15,716 nucleotides of DNA from DATKXO01 sp035528995 (GCA_035528995.1 DATKXO010000072.1:1-15716); one strand, 5' to 3'. Counted from the first letter of the stretch, positions 6,242-13,067 are shown. The notes: generated from the letters alone by a model not told the origin. Numbers and translations are program-made.

Positions 6242-6475
6242 CTAGCCCCCGTATGGGCACGCCCCGCCCGAGTTGCCGCACTGACCGCAAGGCCCGCCGC
6301 CATCCGGCAACCCGGACGCCGGACCCGCCTCCCGGGCCGCGAACACGCTGAGCTGCCGGACGGACCCCCCCGCGCCGCACGATGGGCAATCCACCTCGTC
6401 CCGTGACGACATGGACTTCACCAGCTCCTCGAACTCGTGCCCACACTTCCGGCAGATGTACTCGTATACAGGCAT
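6242..6475 (-). CDS. FmdB-family zinc-ribbon protein
   Basis: This 77-residue protein begins MPVYEYICRKCGHEFEELVK, the hallmark of the FmdB/CxxC_CxxC regulatory-protein family. A CxxC pair at residues 8-11 and a second (CPSC) at about 31-34 would bind one zinc. The Gly-rich C-terminal tail adds CGQCGNSGGACPYGG, usual in this family. The role of the family is poorly known; regulation of formamidase in Methylophilus gave the name. The ATG at 6475 has GAGGGA upstream, and a promoter at 6511-6539 matches it. It is the first gene of a probable three-gene operon with two membrane-protein genes. Confidence 0.9.
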   Translation of the reverse strand: MPVYEYICRKCGHEFEELVKSMSSRDEVDCPSCGAGGSVRQLSVFAAREAGPASGLPDGGGPCGQCGNSGGACPYGG

Positions 6476-6510
6476 CGCTTCCCTCGGCGCAAAACCCGCG
6501 CAACCCGGGC

Positions 6511-6539
6511 AGTATAGGTGCCTGCCCGGCACGTCGCAA
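6511..6539 (-). promoter_or_regulatory. Promoter of the zinc-ribbon/membrane-protein operon
   Basis: On the minus strand TTGCGA (6534-6539) and TATACT (6511-6516) are 17 bases apart, four and five matches to consensus. The spacer contains the small inverted repeat GTGCC-GGGCA-GGCAC, a possible operator. It lies between the methyltransferase stop and the FmdB start. Confidence 0.6.
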
Positions 6540-6561
6540 CCAGGCGTCGTTGCTCGTGATT

Positions 6562-7245
6562 CTACCGCCGCTTGACCGCACGAACCGCCAGCAGCATCGG
6601 CCACCCCAGGTACTTCGCGGCTCGCGGAGCCACTCGCGCCGTTTCCTCGTCGGCCTTACGCTCGACGATCTCGGTCACCTCCAGCCCGGCCTTCAGGACG
6701 GCCATCAGGTAGTCCGACATCGTCGGCTCGAACGCCGACACCCGCACCTCGCTCCCGTCGTGCGGATCCCAGAACCGTGCCGTGAGTCCGGCCAGGTTCA
6801 TCGCCGGGTGCAGCGCGGTCATGATCACCGAACCACCCGGCACCAGCACGCGACGAAAGTCCGCAAACGCCTCGGTCAACTGCTCCACGTGTTCACCCAC
6901 CAGCGCGAACAGAACGTGATCGCAGCTCCCGTCCGCCAGCGGAAGCGGCGTCGGAAGCGCGTGCCGGCAGAACAGCACCCGCCCCCGACCGATCTTCTCC
7001 ACGGCCCGTTGCATCATCCCCGTCGAAAGATCCAGCGCCACGACCGACGCACCGGCCTCCACCAGCCAGCGAGTGTGCCGCCCCGTGCCGCAGCCGATGT
7101 CGGCCACCCGCCGTCCGCCCACGTCGCTCAGCCAACGCCGCACGATCGGCTCCTCCAGCACGAACAGCGGATTCCCATCCGTGTCGTAGACCTCCGACCA
7201 GCGGTCGTAACCCTCCCGAACGGGCAGATGATTAGCCTCGGTCAT
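6562..7245 (-). CDS. Class I SAM-dependent methyltransferase
   Basis: This 227-residue protein has a Rossmann methyltransferase fold of the Methyltransf_11/UbiE-like kind. Motif I is VADIGCGTGRHT (residues 47-58), which binds S-adenosylmethionine. The acidic residue at the end of strand 2 is Asp72 in ALDLS. The post-motif region includes FADFRRVLVPGGSVIMTALHP at about residues 129-148. A variable N-terminus with YDRWSEVYD matches small-molecule methyltransferases, but the substrate cannot be told. The ATG at 7245 has AGGA about nine bases upstream. It is transcribed divergently from the FemAB/glycosyltransferase pair, and a different promoter drives the zinc-ribbon gene below it. Confidence 0.9.
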   Translation of the reverse strand: MTEANHLPVREGYDRWSEVYDTDGNPLFVLEEPIVRRWLSDVGGRRVADIGCGTGRHTRWLVEAGASVVALDLSTGMMQRAVEKIGRGRVLFCRHALPTPLPLADGSCDHVLFALVGEHVEQLTEAFADFRRVLVPGGSVIMTALHPAMNLAGLTARFWDPHDGSEVRVSAFEPTMSDYLMAVLKAGLEVTEIVERKADEETARVAPRAAKYLGWPMLLAVRAVKRR

Positions 7246-7358
7246 GGCTGAAATTCCTGTGCCCCGAAACGCGCCTCACGATACTGAGAACGCTACCCAC
7301 TCTCTTCGCCCACTTCAACCGCCGCTCCCTCAATCTGCCGATAACACACGCGATACCG

Positions 7359-8462
7359 ATGCCCGTCCTCACCGCGACAGATCGAGCCCTGCCCCCGGTC
7401 GTGCCCCAGCCGACCACGCGTCCACCGCTCCGCGGCGAGCGACTGACGCCACGCGACCACCGGTTATGGGACGCCTTCGTCTCCCGCCACCCCCAGGGCA
7501 GCTTCTTCCACACCACGGCCTGGAACGAGTCGGTCGCCGCCGCGTTCGGCCACCAGGTCATCTACCTTGCGGCCCGCCGGGGGGACCACCTTGCGGGTAT
7601 TCTACCCCTGGCCTGCGTCCGCAGCCTCCTGGCCGGCACCATGCTCGTCAGCGTGCCCTACGCCATCTACGGCGGAGTCCTGGCCGAAGATGACCGGGCG
7701 CCCGCCGCCCTGCTGGCCGCGGCCCGCGACGAGGCCCGAAGCCTCGGCGCCCGTTGCATCGACCTGCGTTCCCAAAAACCCGCGTTCGCCGACCTCCCGC
7801 GCATCGATCGTTACGTCACCTTCAGGCGCAACCTGCCCGACGCCCCGGGCGACGTCCTCGCCTGGCTGCCGCGGAAGGCCCGCGCCGCCGCACGCAGCGC
7901 ACGCGACAAGCACGGCCTCACCGTACGCTTCGATGACCGGCAGCTACCCCAGGTCTGGCGACTCTACGCACACAGCATGCGCCGCCTGGCGTCGTTGAAT
8001 TACCCCTACCGATTCTTCCAGGAGCTGATCGCCCGGAGCCCGTCGTCGCACCTGGTCTCGATCGTCTACGACGGCCAACGCCCGCTCGCCGGCCTGGTCA
8101 GTTTCATCTTCGGCGACACCGTCCTGCCCTACTTCGTTGGATCGACCGACGCCGCCCATCGCCTCAACGCCTTCAACTTCATCTACCTGACCTTGGCCGA
8201 GCGCGCCGTCGAGATGAACCTGCGTGTCTTCGACTTCGGCCGCTCCCGGATCGACAACCCCGGCTGCGTCAACTTCAAACGGTTCCAGGGCTTCGAGCCG
8301 ACGCCCCTGGGCTATCAATGTGACCTTCTACCCGGCCACCACGCACCCGACCTGACGCCCGACAACCCGAAGTTCGGCCTGGCCCGAAGGGTCTGGCCCC
8401 GACTGCCCGAGGTGCTTACGCGCTCGCTCGGCGCCTGGCTATCCAGGCACGTGCCCGGCTAG
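7359..8462 (+). CDS. FemAB-like GNAT-fold protein, PEP-CTERM/XrtA-associated type
   Basis: This 367-residue protein has a two-lobe GNAT organisation like FemA/FemB aminoacyl- or acyltransferases. An N-terminal lobe carries HPQGSFFHTTAWNESV and an ILPLA strand. A central basic helix (LPRKARAAARSARDKHGL) precedes the second lobe, which has LASLNYPYRFFQELI and the closing motif FDFGRSR about residue 285, then FKRFQGFEPTPLGYQ. This layout matches FemAB-type proteins encoded in exopolysaccharide loci linked to exosortase XrtA and PEP-CTERM sorting. The substrate is unknown, probably a cell-surface glycan or peptide. The ATG at 7359 has no strong ribosome-binding site. The stop is 17 bases from the downstream glycosyltransferase gene, so the two are likely co-transcribed. 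Confidence 0.87.
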   Translation: MPVLTATDRALPPVVPQPTTRPPLRGERLTPRDHRLWDAFVSRHPQGSFFHTTAWNESVAAAFGHQVIYLAARRGDHLAGILPLACVRSLLAGTMLVSVPYAIYGGVLAEDDRAPAALLAAARDEARSLGARCIDLRSQKPAFADLPRIDRYVTFRRNLPDAPGDVLAWLPRKARAAARSARDKHGLTVRFDDRQLPQVWRLYAHSMRRLASLNYPYRFFQELIARSPSSHLVSIVYDGQRPLAGLVSFIFGDTVLPYFVGSTDAAHRLNAFNFIYLTLAERAVEMNLRVFDFGRSRIDNPGCVNFKRFQGFEPTPLGYQCDLLPGHHAPDLTPDNPKFGLARRVWPRLPEVLTRSLGAWLSRHVPG

Positions 8463-8479
8463 CCGCCAGGGACGATGAT

Positions 8480-9715
8480 ATGAAAATCCTCTACCTCGCT
8501 CATCGTCTGCCGTACCCGCCCAACAAGGGCGACAAGATCCGTTCGTTCCACCAGCTCGAGTACCTCTCGCGTTGCCACAGCCTGTGGTGCGCCTGCTTCG
8601 TCGATGACCCGGACGACTTCCAGCACGTCGACCGGCTGCGCGGCTACTGCGAGGACCTCGCCGCATTCCCCTTGGACCGAACCGTGGCCACCGCCCGAGC
8701 CCTGGGAAGTCTCGCCCGCGGCCGCACGCTCACCGAGGCCTACTTCCACACCCGCCGCATGTCGGCCACCGTCCGGAACTGGTCGGAAACCGTCGGCTTC
8801 GACGCCGTCCTGGCCTTCTCCTCCAGCGTGGCACCGTACGCCCTGGCCTGCAACGCCCCGCGACGCGTCATCGACTTCTGCGACTGGGACAGTGCCAAGT
8901 GGCTGGCCTACGCCCACCGCAGCAGCGGCATCAGGGCTCGCCTGTTCGACATCGAGGCTCGGCGCCTGGCTCGGCGCGAAGCCGAGTGGATTCAAGCCTT
9001 CGACGCCTCCGTCATCATCACCGACGCCGAGGCCGCCGAGGTGCATGACCCCAGCCTCCGATCGCGAATCACCGTAGTCGGAAACGGGGTCGACTTGCGC
9101 CCATGCGTTCCGCCGCCGGCCGAGCCCCGCGTCGGCTTCGTCGGCGCCATGGACTATCCGCCCAACGTCGATGCCGTTTGCTGGTTCGTCGACGAAGTCT
9201 GGCCCGTCGTCCGGCAGCGCGTTCCCGAGGCCACCTTCCGAATCGTCGGCCGCCGCCCGACCGCAAAGGTAAAGGACCTGGCCGACCGACCGGGAATCGA
9301 AGTGACCGGCGAAGTCCCGAACGCCGGAACCTGCATCGACCAATTCGCCGCGGCCGTCGCCCCGCTGCGCATCGCCCGCGGCATCCAGAACAAAGTGCTC
9401 GAAGCCATGGCCGCCGCTCGACCCGTCGTCCTCACCTCGCTGGCGGCCGAGGGCATCGACGCCTGCGACGGCCGCGACTACGTCATAGCCGACGGCCCCC
9501 GTGCCACCGCATCCGCCGTCGCCTCGCTGCTGCGAGTCCCGCGGGGAGCGGCCGCCATCGGTCGATCGGCCCGAGCCTTCGTCGAAGAACATTTCAACTG
9601 GGACCGAGAGGGCGCCAAACTCGACGCCCTGCTGACCACGCCGCGCCCCCTGCGAACGCCTCCGGCGACACCGACCGTCCCCCGCCCGCCCCAGCCGACC
9701 CCGGTCCCCGTTTAA
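8480..9715 (+). CDS. GT-B glycosyltransferase, PEP-CTERM/XrtA-associated sugar transferase type
   Basis: This 411-residue protein starts MKILYLAHRLPYPPNKGDKI, the opening of the sugar transferases found with PEP-CTERM/EpsH exopolysaccharide clusters (TIGR03087-type, from memory). The N-terminal Rossmann half includes RVIDFCDWDSAKW. The C-terminal half opens at GFVGAMDYPPNVDAV about residue 219. It carries the sugar-nucleotide-binding region PLRIARGIQNKVLEAMA (about 295-311) with AARPVVLTS just after. The extreme C-terminus is a Pro/Thr-rich tail. It would add a hexose to a lipid-linked or surface glycan. It follows the FemAB-like gene by 17 bases in the same direction. Exosortase, polymerase and export genes are not in the window, so this may be an isolated piece of a larger pathway. 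Confidence 0.92.
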   Translation: MKILYLAHRLPYPPNKGDKIRSFHQLEYLSRCHSLWCACFVDDPDDFQHVDRLRGYCEDLAAFPLDRTVATARALGSLARGRTLTEAYFHTRRMSATVRNWSETVGFDAVLAFSSSVAPYALACNAPRRVIDFCDWDSAKWLAYAHRSSGIRARLFDIEARRLARREAEWIQAFDASVIITDAEAAEVHDPSLRSRITVVGNGVDLRPCVPPPAEPRVGFVGAMDYPPNVDAVCWFVDEVWPVVRQRVPEATFRIVGRRPTAKVKDLADRPGIEVTGEVPNAGTCIDQFAAAVAPLRIARGIQNKVLEAMAAARPVVLTSLAAEGIDACDGRDYVIADGPRATASAVASLLRVPRGAAAIGRSARAFVEEHFNWDREGAKLDALLTTPRPLRTPPATPTVPRPPQPTPVPV

Positions 9716-9731
9716 CACCGCCTGCACACCC

Positions 9732-9798
9732 GTGGGTGGTGGGTGGCACCACGCAGAGACGTAGGGTGCGCGGAGCAAAGCACAACCCGCCACCCGCC
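9732..9798. repeat. Imperfect long inverted repeat after the glycosyltransferase gene
   Basis: GTGGGTGGTGGGTGG on the left pairs imperfectly with CCCGCCACCCGCC on the right, with about 35 bases between. It begins 17 bases after the glycosyltransferase stop and could act as a transcription end or be a repeat element. Confidence 0.4.
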
Positions 9799-9895
9799 TT
9801 CCAGTACCGCAACCGTTCAGTACCGCGCCTGGCCGGTGGCAGAGCCCGGTAAGGCGGTGAGCAGCCACATGGTCATTCGCTACAAAATGATGGAG

Positions 9896-9929
9896 GGTCA
9901 GCCGTAGTTTTCAGAACTCCACGCTGACC
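9896..9929. other. Bulged hairpin
   Basis: GGTCAG/CTGACC (6 bp), a bulged C, CGT/ACG (3 bp) and AGTT/AACT (4 bp) form a compact stem of 34 bases. No gene covers it. It may be part of a small structured RNA or a repeat. Confidence 0.3.
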
Positions 9930-10011
9930 TGAGTTACCTCATCATCGACAGTTTCAAGCCCAGACAGCGATGATGGCTTGACGGACGCGGTCCAACCTGA
10001 GGCGCATTGAA

Positions 10012-10040
10012 CAAGGGCGAGCCTTGTGGGCTGCCCCTTG
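10012..10040 (-). terminator. Probable terminator of the collagen-like gene
   Basis: CAAGGG and CCCTTG plus AGCC and GGCT pair across a 2-by-2 internal mismatch around a CACAA loop. The hairpin begins ten bases after the gene's stop. The following sequence is only weakly T-rich (TTCAAT), so termination may be inefficient. Confidence 0.45.
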
Positions 10041-10049
10041 TATGCTGTA

Positions 10050-10451
10050 TCACGGACGGCAAACGCAGCAATAACCCAAAGTGAACCCGCTTTCCTTCTC
10101 CTCGACTTTACAGGACCCGGTCCCCGACGACACTTCGCACGGGGCCTTCACTGAACTGACAACACTTCCCTCGCCGCACATGGTCTCACAATCATCCCCA
10201 AAGGAAAGGCCGCCACAAACAGCAAAAGTGGCTACCGGCTCACCGGGCGGTCCCTGCTCCCCCTGTGGTCCGGGCGGTCCCTGCTCTCCCTGTGGTCCGG
10301 GTGGTCCCTGTTCTCCCTCTGGTCCCTGACTATTCCCCCTCCCAGAACTAGCCGTTCCGGCCCCGCAGCCAACCAGGCCAGCAATGAGAAGAGGGAGTAT
10401 CAACGCGGTACAAACCCCGTACCACAACCCTGCCTTTTCGTTTCCGCTCAC
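10050..10451 (-). CDS. Collagen-like lipoprotein with a Cys-rich C-terminal domain
   Basis: This 133-residue protein has a short polar start, a hydrophobic segment and a lipobox ending LVGC near residue 29, so it is probably lipid-anchored. A Gly/Ser spacer leads into ten G-x-y triplets built from the nine-residue unit GPQGEQGPP, the signature of bacterial collagen-like proteins, which can trimerise into a triple helix. The C-terminal 60 residues carry eight Cys, including a CC pair, probably forming a small disulfide-stabilised domain; I do not recognise it. Ten triplets is short for a stable collagen helix. The start is GTG at 10451 with AGGAGG seven bases upstream, a promoter at 10497-10524 and a likely terminator behind it, so the gene is a single unit. 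Confidence 0.85.
   Translation of the reverse strand: MSGNEKAGLWYGVCTALILPLLIAGLVGCGAGTASSGRGNSQGPEGEQGPPGPQGEQGPPGPQGEQGPPGEPVATFAVCGGLSFGDDCETMCGEGSVVSSVKAPCEVSSGTGSCKVEEKESGFTLGYCCVCRP
10245..10325. repeat. Three tandem 27-bp units encoding collagen triplets
   Basis: Units start at 10245, 10272 and 10299. The first two differ by one base; the third differs at more. Each encodes nine residues (three G-x-y triplets), so copy number can change without shifting the frame. Confidence 0.9.
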
Positions 10452-10496
10452 CGCCCTCCTCCTATCGAGATGGCTCCCTTCTGATGCTACGTCCGC

Positions 10497-10524
10497 ATCA
10501 TACAGACTTCGCCCATCTCGTCAA
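10497..10524 (-). promoter_or_regulatory. Promoter of the collagen-like lipoprotein gene
   Basis: On the minus strand TTGACG (10519-10524) and TATGAT (10497-10502), each five of six to consensus, are separated by 16 bases. The predicted leader is about 40 bases. Confidence 0.72.
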
Positions 10525-10543
10525 CGGGTTAACGGACGCCTCG

Positions 10544-10593
10544 GAAGGAGAAGGGGGTCAGAAGGAGAAGGGGGTCAAAGGAGAAGGGGGTCA
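10544..10593. repeat. Short tandem repeat before a REP hairpin
   Basis: GAAGGAGAAGGGGGTCA occurs twice exactly (10544, 10561), then once lacking its first base (10578-10593). The final GGGTCA is also the left arm of the adjoining REP-like hairpin. Confidence 0.85.
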
Positions 10594-10610
10594 GGCTTAC
10601 TTCTTAACCC
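10588..10610. repeat. REP-like hairpin, family 3, fourth copy
   Basis: GGGTCA and TAACCC surround the same GGCTTACTTCT loop. One stem pair is lost (C opposite A) compared with the copy at 4582. Confidence 0.7.
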
Positions 10611-10638
10611 GACGAGCGGTCTCCGGCAGCGCGTTGCC

Positions 10639-10719
10639 CTGCTCAGACCCCTGCGCATCGACCGCGGGGCGAGCGCCCATCACGTCCTCAACCGCCGCGT
10701 CGCCCGCCCGCCCGGCTGA
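10639..10719 (+). pseudogene. RAYT-like N-terminal remnant, fourth site
   Basis: The frame reads LLRPLRIDRGASAHHVLNRR, then VARPPG and TGA. The parallel with 1126-1206 is strong at DNA and protein level. The HHVLNRRV motif matches the conserved YHVLNRG region of Y1/RAYT transposases. It begins about 30 bases after the family-3 hairpin. The reverse-strand frame over the same DNA (10597-10785) is open but probably fortuitous. Confidence 0.42.
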
Positions 10720-10745
10720 AACCGCCAAGCGGCGCCAGTCACTAG

Positions 10746-10765
10746 CCAGGCGTGCCAACGCCTGG
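10746..10765. repeat. Hairpin repeat, family 4, perfect copy
   Basis: CCAGGCGTGCCAACGCCTGG is a perfect 8-bp inverted repeat with loop GCCA. It lies 23 bases past the stop of the diguanylate cyclase gene and could help end that transcript. Confidence 0.7.
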
Positions 10766-10788
10766 TTCGCCTCATCCTGGAACAAGTA

Positions 10789-12117
10789 TTACGTTTCGCC
10801 CGCCTCGTCGGCCGCGCCCTGCCCGATCGTGAAAATCCGATTCTTCCCCGCCTGCTTCGCTTGGATCAACGCCTGGTCCGCCTTGCGGATCAGCTCCTCC
10901 CGCGTCGTCGCGTCCCACGGAAATGTCGCCAACCCCCCGCTGATCGTGATCTGAGCATCGGGCAGACGCCGCTGCACGGTGAACTCCGCCGCCCCAAGTT
11001 CCTGCGTGAACCGTTGCAGCACGAGCAGCGCGTCCGCCGGGTGCGACGACTCCGCCGCTCGTGGCTCCTCCGCGTCCCAGAACACCACCGCGAACTCGTC
11101 ACCCCCGTAACGAGTCACCAGATCGTGTTCCCGGCAGTGGCGGCGGAACAGGTTGGCCGCCAGCCGAATGATCTCGTCGCCCGCCTCGTGCCCGCAGATG
11201 TCGTTGTACGTCTTGAAATCGTCGATGTCGAAGATCAACAGCGTCACGCAGAAGCGCTCCGCCTCGGCCTTCATCAGCATGTCGTCCAGAAAACGCAGCA
11301 GATACCGTCGGTTCGGCAGACCGCTCAACTCGTCCGTCATGGCCAGCTTGCGCCAGTGACGATGACGCGACGCCAACTGCGTCAACTGGGCCGTCAACCG
11401 GGCGTAGTGCCGCAGCTTCTCGATGTCGGCGCTGCTGTACGGTCGACCGGCCCGCGGGCCCAGACTGATCTGCCCGATCGTCTTCCCCGCCGACTCGATC
11501 GGCTCAACCAGGACCGGCTCCCCCAGGGCTTGACCGGCGGCGACCACCGAGCCGTGAACGACCACGGTCACCCCGTCGGCCCCCGTCGCGAGTTGGGCCA
11601 GTTCGGCCAGCCGTTGCAGCGTCGCCGTCGGCTCGGATTCCAGGTTCGCCAGCGTGTCGGCCAGGGCGTCGAGTTCGGTCATCGTGGCGGCCGGCGCCTG
11701 CGCCGCTACGCCCGCTGGCGCCGCGACCGTCGGCGCCCGGCCCAAAGCGTTGTCCAGTTCGTCGGCCTGGATCGGGAACAGGATGTAGTCGTCCGCCCCG
11801 CCAGCCAGCGCCGCCCGGGCCACCGGTTCCGACTCCGGGCGGCAGCACAACAGCAGCCGCGTCCGCTCGCCCGCCGCCTCGCGCAGACCCGCCACCGCGT
11901 CCGACAACTGCGGCGTCGGTCCGTCCACGTACGCCACCACGGTCTGGGCCGGCCGCTCCGTCAGGGCCGATATCCCCGCCAGATACGTGTCCGCCGACGT
12001 GATGTCCCAACCGGGATAACGACGACGCAGCGCGTCGGTCAGGCCGCCATGATCGCCCACCACCAACAGGTGGTCGTTGGGCAGGATCGGTTTGGTCGTC
12101 GCGCTCGCCACGGTCAA
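10789..12117 (-). CDS. Diguanylate cyclase with receiver-like and GAF-like N-terminal part
   Basis: This 442-residue protein would make cyclic di-GMP from two GTP. The C-terminal GGDEF domain spans about residues 262-430, with LTDELSGLPNRR-type start (MTDELSGLPNRRYLLRFLDD) and an intact RYGGDEF active site (GGDEF at 338-342). The product-inhibition I-site R329-x-x-D332 sits five residues before it. The first 120 residues resemble a receiver fold (LLVVGDHGG, ALAGGADDYILFPI) but lack an obvious phospho-Asp pocket. Residues about 145-250 look GAF-like. The start is TTG at 12117, overlapping the upstream stop as TTGA, with GGGAGG eight bases upstream; GTG at 12111 is possible. It is co-transcribed with the receiver-like gene before it. 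A REP-like hairpin follows its stop. Confidence 0.92.
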   Translation of the reverse strand: MTVASATTKPILPNDHLLVVGDHGGLTDALRRRYPGWDITSADTYLAGISALTERPAQTVVAYVDGPTPQLSDAVAGLREAAGERTRLLLCCRPESEPVARAALAGGADDYILFPIQADELDNALGRAPTVAAPAGVAAQAPAATMTELDALADTLANLESEPTATLQRLAELAQLATGADGVTVVVHGSVVAAGQALGEPVLVEPIESAGKTIGQISLGPRAGRPYSSADIEKLRHYARLTAQLTQLASRHRHWRKLAMTDELSGLPNRRYLLRFLDDMLMKAEAERFCVTLLIFDIDDFKTYNDICGHEAGDEIIRLAANLFRRHCREHDLVTRYGGDEFAVVFWDAEEPRAAESSHPADALLVLQRFTQELGAAEFTVQRRLPDAQITISGGLATFPWDATTREELIRKADQALIQAKQAGKNRIFTIGQGAADEAGET

Positions 12118-12863
12118 CGCCGTTTCCTCCCTTTGCCGCGACCCTTGGCCGGGTCGTCCGCCTCGCTGTCACCCATCAAGGCCGCAAGTTCCTCGGGCGT
12201 CAGCAGGGGAGGCTCGGGCTCGAGTTCGCGCTCGGCCGGTGGCGATGGTTTGGCGCTTGCCGGCGTGCGTTTCGGCGGGAGGCGCGTTGGCCCGCCGTCA
12301 TACCGCAACCACGGCACACGGACGGGTCGACTCGGTTCCTCCTGCTCCCCCGCAGAGCGATCCCCGCTGTCCGTGACCTCGCCCGGCGCCGCCAAGTCTT
12401 CAGGGGCGGGTTCCGCCGTAGGCTCAGCGGCAGGCTCCGATCGCGCGGACGCCGCCGGCGCAACCTCCTGGCGAACCGCCGGTGTCGGCGCGAAGTAAGG
12501 CAGCGCCTTATCCACGGTCTCCGGCCGAATCGTGTCCTTGGCTCCAAGGTGCTGGGCCAGCTCCAGCTTCGACTGCGCGTGCGCCTGCCCGTAGACGTAG
12601 ACCGGCACGCGACGGTGGCGGCGCACCGCCAACTGGAAGAACTCCGACTGTGCCGTGTCCATCAGGTCCACGCAGACGATGACCGCGCAAAACTGCCCGC
12701 GCTCGCTGCCACCCAGGCGGGCCAGCGCCCGATAAACGTCCGGGCAGCCCACCACTTCGCAGTGCGCCGCGCGCAGGGCCGCCTCCATCCGCGCCGCCGG
12801 GGCGTAGGTCGATGGTGCGACGTGCAGAACACGCCGGCTAGCCGTGCTCTGATCCTCTGTCAA
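12114..12863 (-). CDS. Receiver-like protein with Pro/Glu-rich tail, partner of the diguanylate cyclase
   Basis: This 249-residue protein has an N-terminal domain of about 115 residues with alternating hydrophobic strands (RVLHVAPS, CAVIVCVDLMD, VPVYVYGQ) that looks like a degenerate response-receiver fold. A long Ala/Pro/Glu-rich linker follows (about 125-185), then VPWLRYDGGPTRLPP and LLTPEELAALMGD, short motifs that look like docking segments. The tail KGRGKGRKRR is strongly basic. The TTG at 12863 is used because an in-frame TAG lies eight codons upstream and no ATG precedes the fold; a weak ribosome-binding site makes it uncertain. The stop overlaps the cyclase start, so the two are probably made together. 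I infer a regulatory or scaffold role in the cyclic di-GMP branch; the family is not recognised. Confidence 0.78.
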   Translation of the reverse strand: MTEDQSTASRRVLHVAPSTYAPAARMEAALRAAHCEVVGCPDVYRALARLGGSERGQFCAVIVCVDLMDTAQSEFFQLAVRRHRRVPVYVYGQAHAQSKLELAQHLGAKDTIRPETVDKALPYFAPTPAVRQEVAPAASARSEPAAEPTAEPAPEDLAAPGEVTDSGDRSAGEQEEPSRPVRVPWLRYDGGPTRLPPKRTPASAKPSPPAERELEPEPPLLTPEELAALMGDSEADDPAKGRGKGRKRR

Positions 12864-12914
12864 GCTCGCCCCCCCAGATAAACGCTACGAACGGGGAAAT
12901 ACCGCCCAATTGAA

Positions 12915-12943
12915 AGTTTAGGAAGGCTTTAAGGATACGTCAA
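12915..12943 (-). promoter_or_regulatory. Promoter of the receiver-like/diguanylate cyclase operon
   Basis: On the minus strand TTGACG (12938-12943) and TAAACT (12915-12920) lie 17 bases apart in a locally AT-rich patch. The predicted leader is about 45 bases to the TTG start. Confidence 0.6.
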
Positions 12944-12982
12944 TTTCCAAACCCAAAACCCTTGTTCCTGAGCCCCCAGCGC

Positions 12983-13034
12983 GGTGATCGCTCTCAGACC
13001 CCTCTGAAGGTGATCGCGCGCCAAGTTATATATA
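12983..13034 (+). promoter_or_regulatory. Paired direct repeats upstream of a TATATATA box
   Basis: GGTGATCGC occurs at 12983-12991 and 13009-13017, 26 bases apart. GTTATATATAG follows and could be a -10 region; no clear -35 is seen. The spacing suggests a regulator bound on one helix face ahead of the three phage-like genes. Confidence 0.35.
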
Positions 13035-13067
13035 GGGCACGAGCGCGTTTTTCGCCGCCGCCCTCCC

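Larger units (their letters stand above)
9716..10049. other. Gene-free stretch between the glycosyltransferase and collagen-like genes
   Basis: No convincing gene lies here. It holds three separate inverted structures (9732-9798, 9896-9929, 10012-10040) and words such as GTAGGGTGCGCGGAGCAAAG that look like dispersed-repeat material. Confidence 0.6.

Noticed and set aside
6382..7251. Plus-strand open frame of 289 codons
   Set aside because: Antisense to the methyltransferase, which has intact SAM motifs.
7246..7358. Possible minus-strand promoter TTGAAG-17-TAGCGT for the methyltransferase
   Set aside because: The -10 matches only three of six bases; not strong enough to annotate.
8459..9868. 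Long minus-strand open frame (469 codons)
   Set aside because: Antisense to the clearly recognisable glycosyltransferase; Gly/Val/Asp-rich with no domain.
10597..10785. Minus-strand 62-codon frame after the diguanylate cyclase, ending ARRVKK
   Set aside because: It lies wholly in repeat material and starts at TTG with no ribosome-binding site; the shared ending is the REP hairpin.
10861..12498. Long plus-strand open frame (545 codons)
   Set aside because: It is antisense to the diguanylate cyclase and receiver-like genes, is Arg/Gln/Pro-rich and has no motif; a GC-rich shadow.
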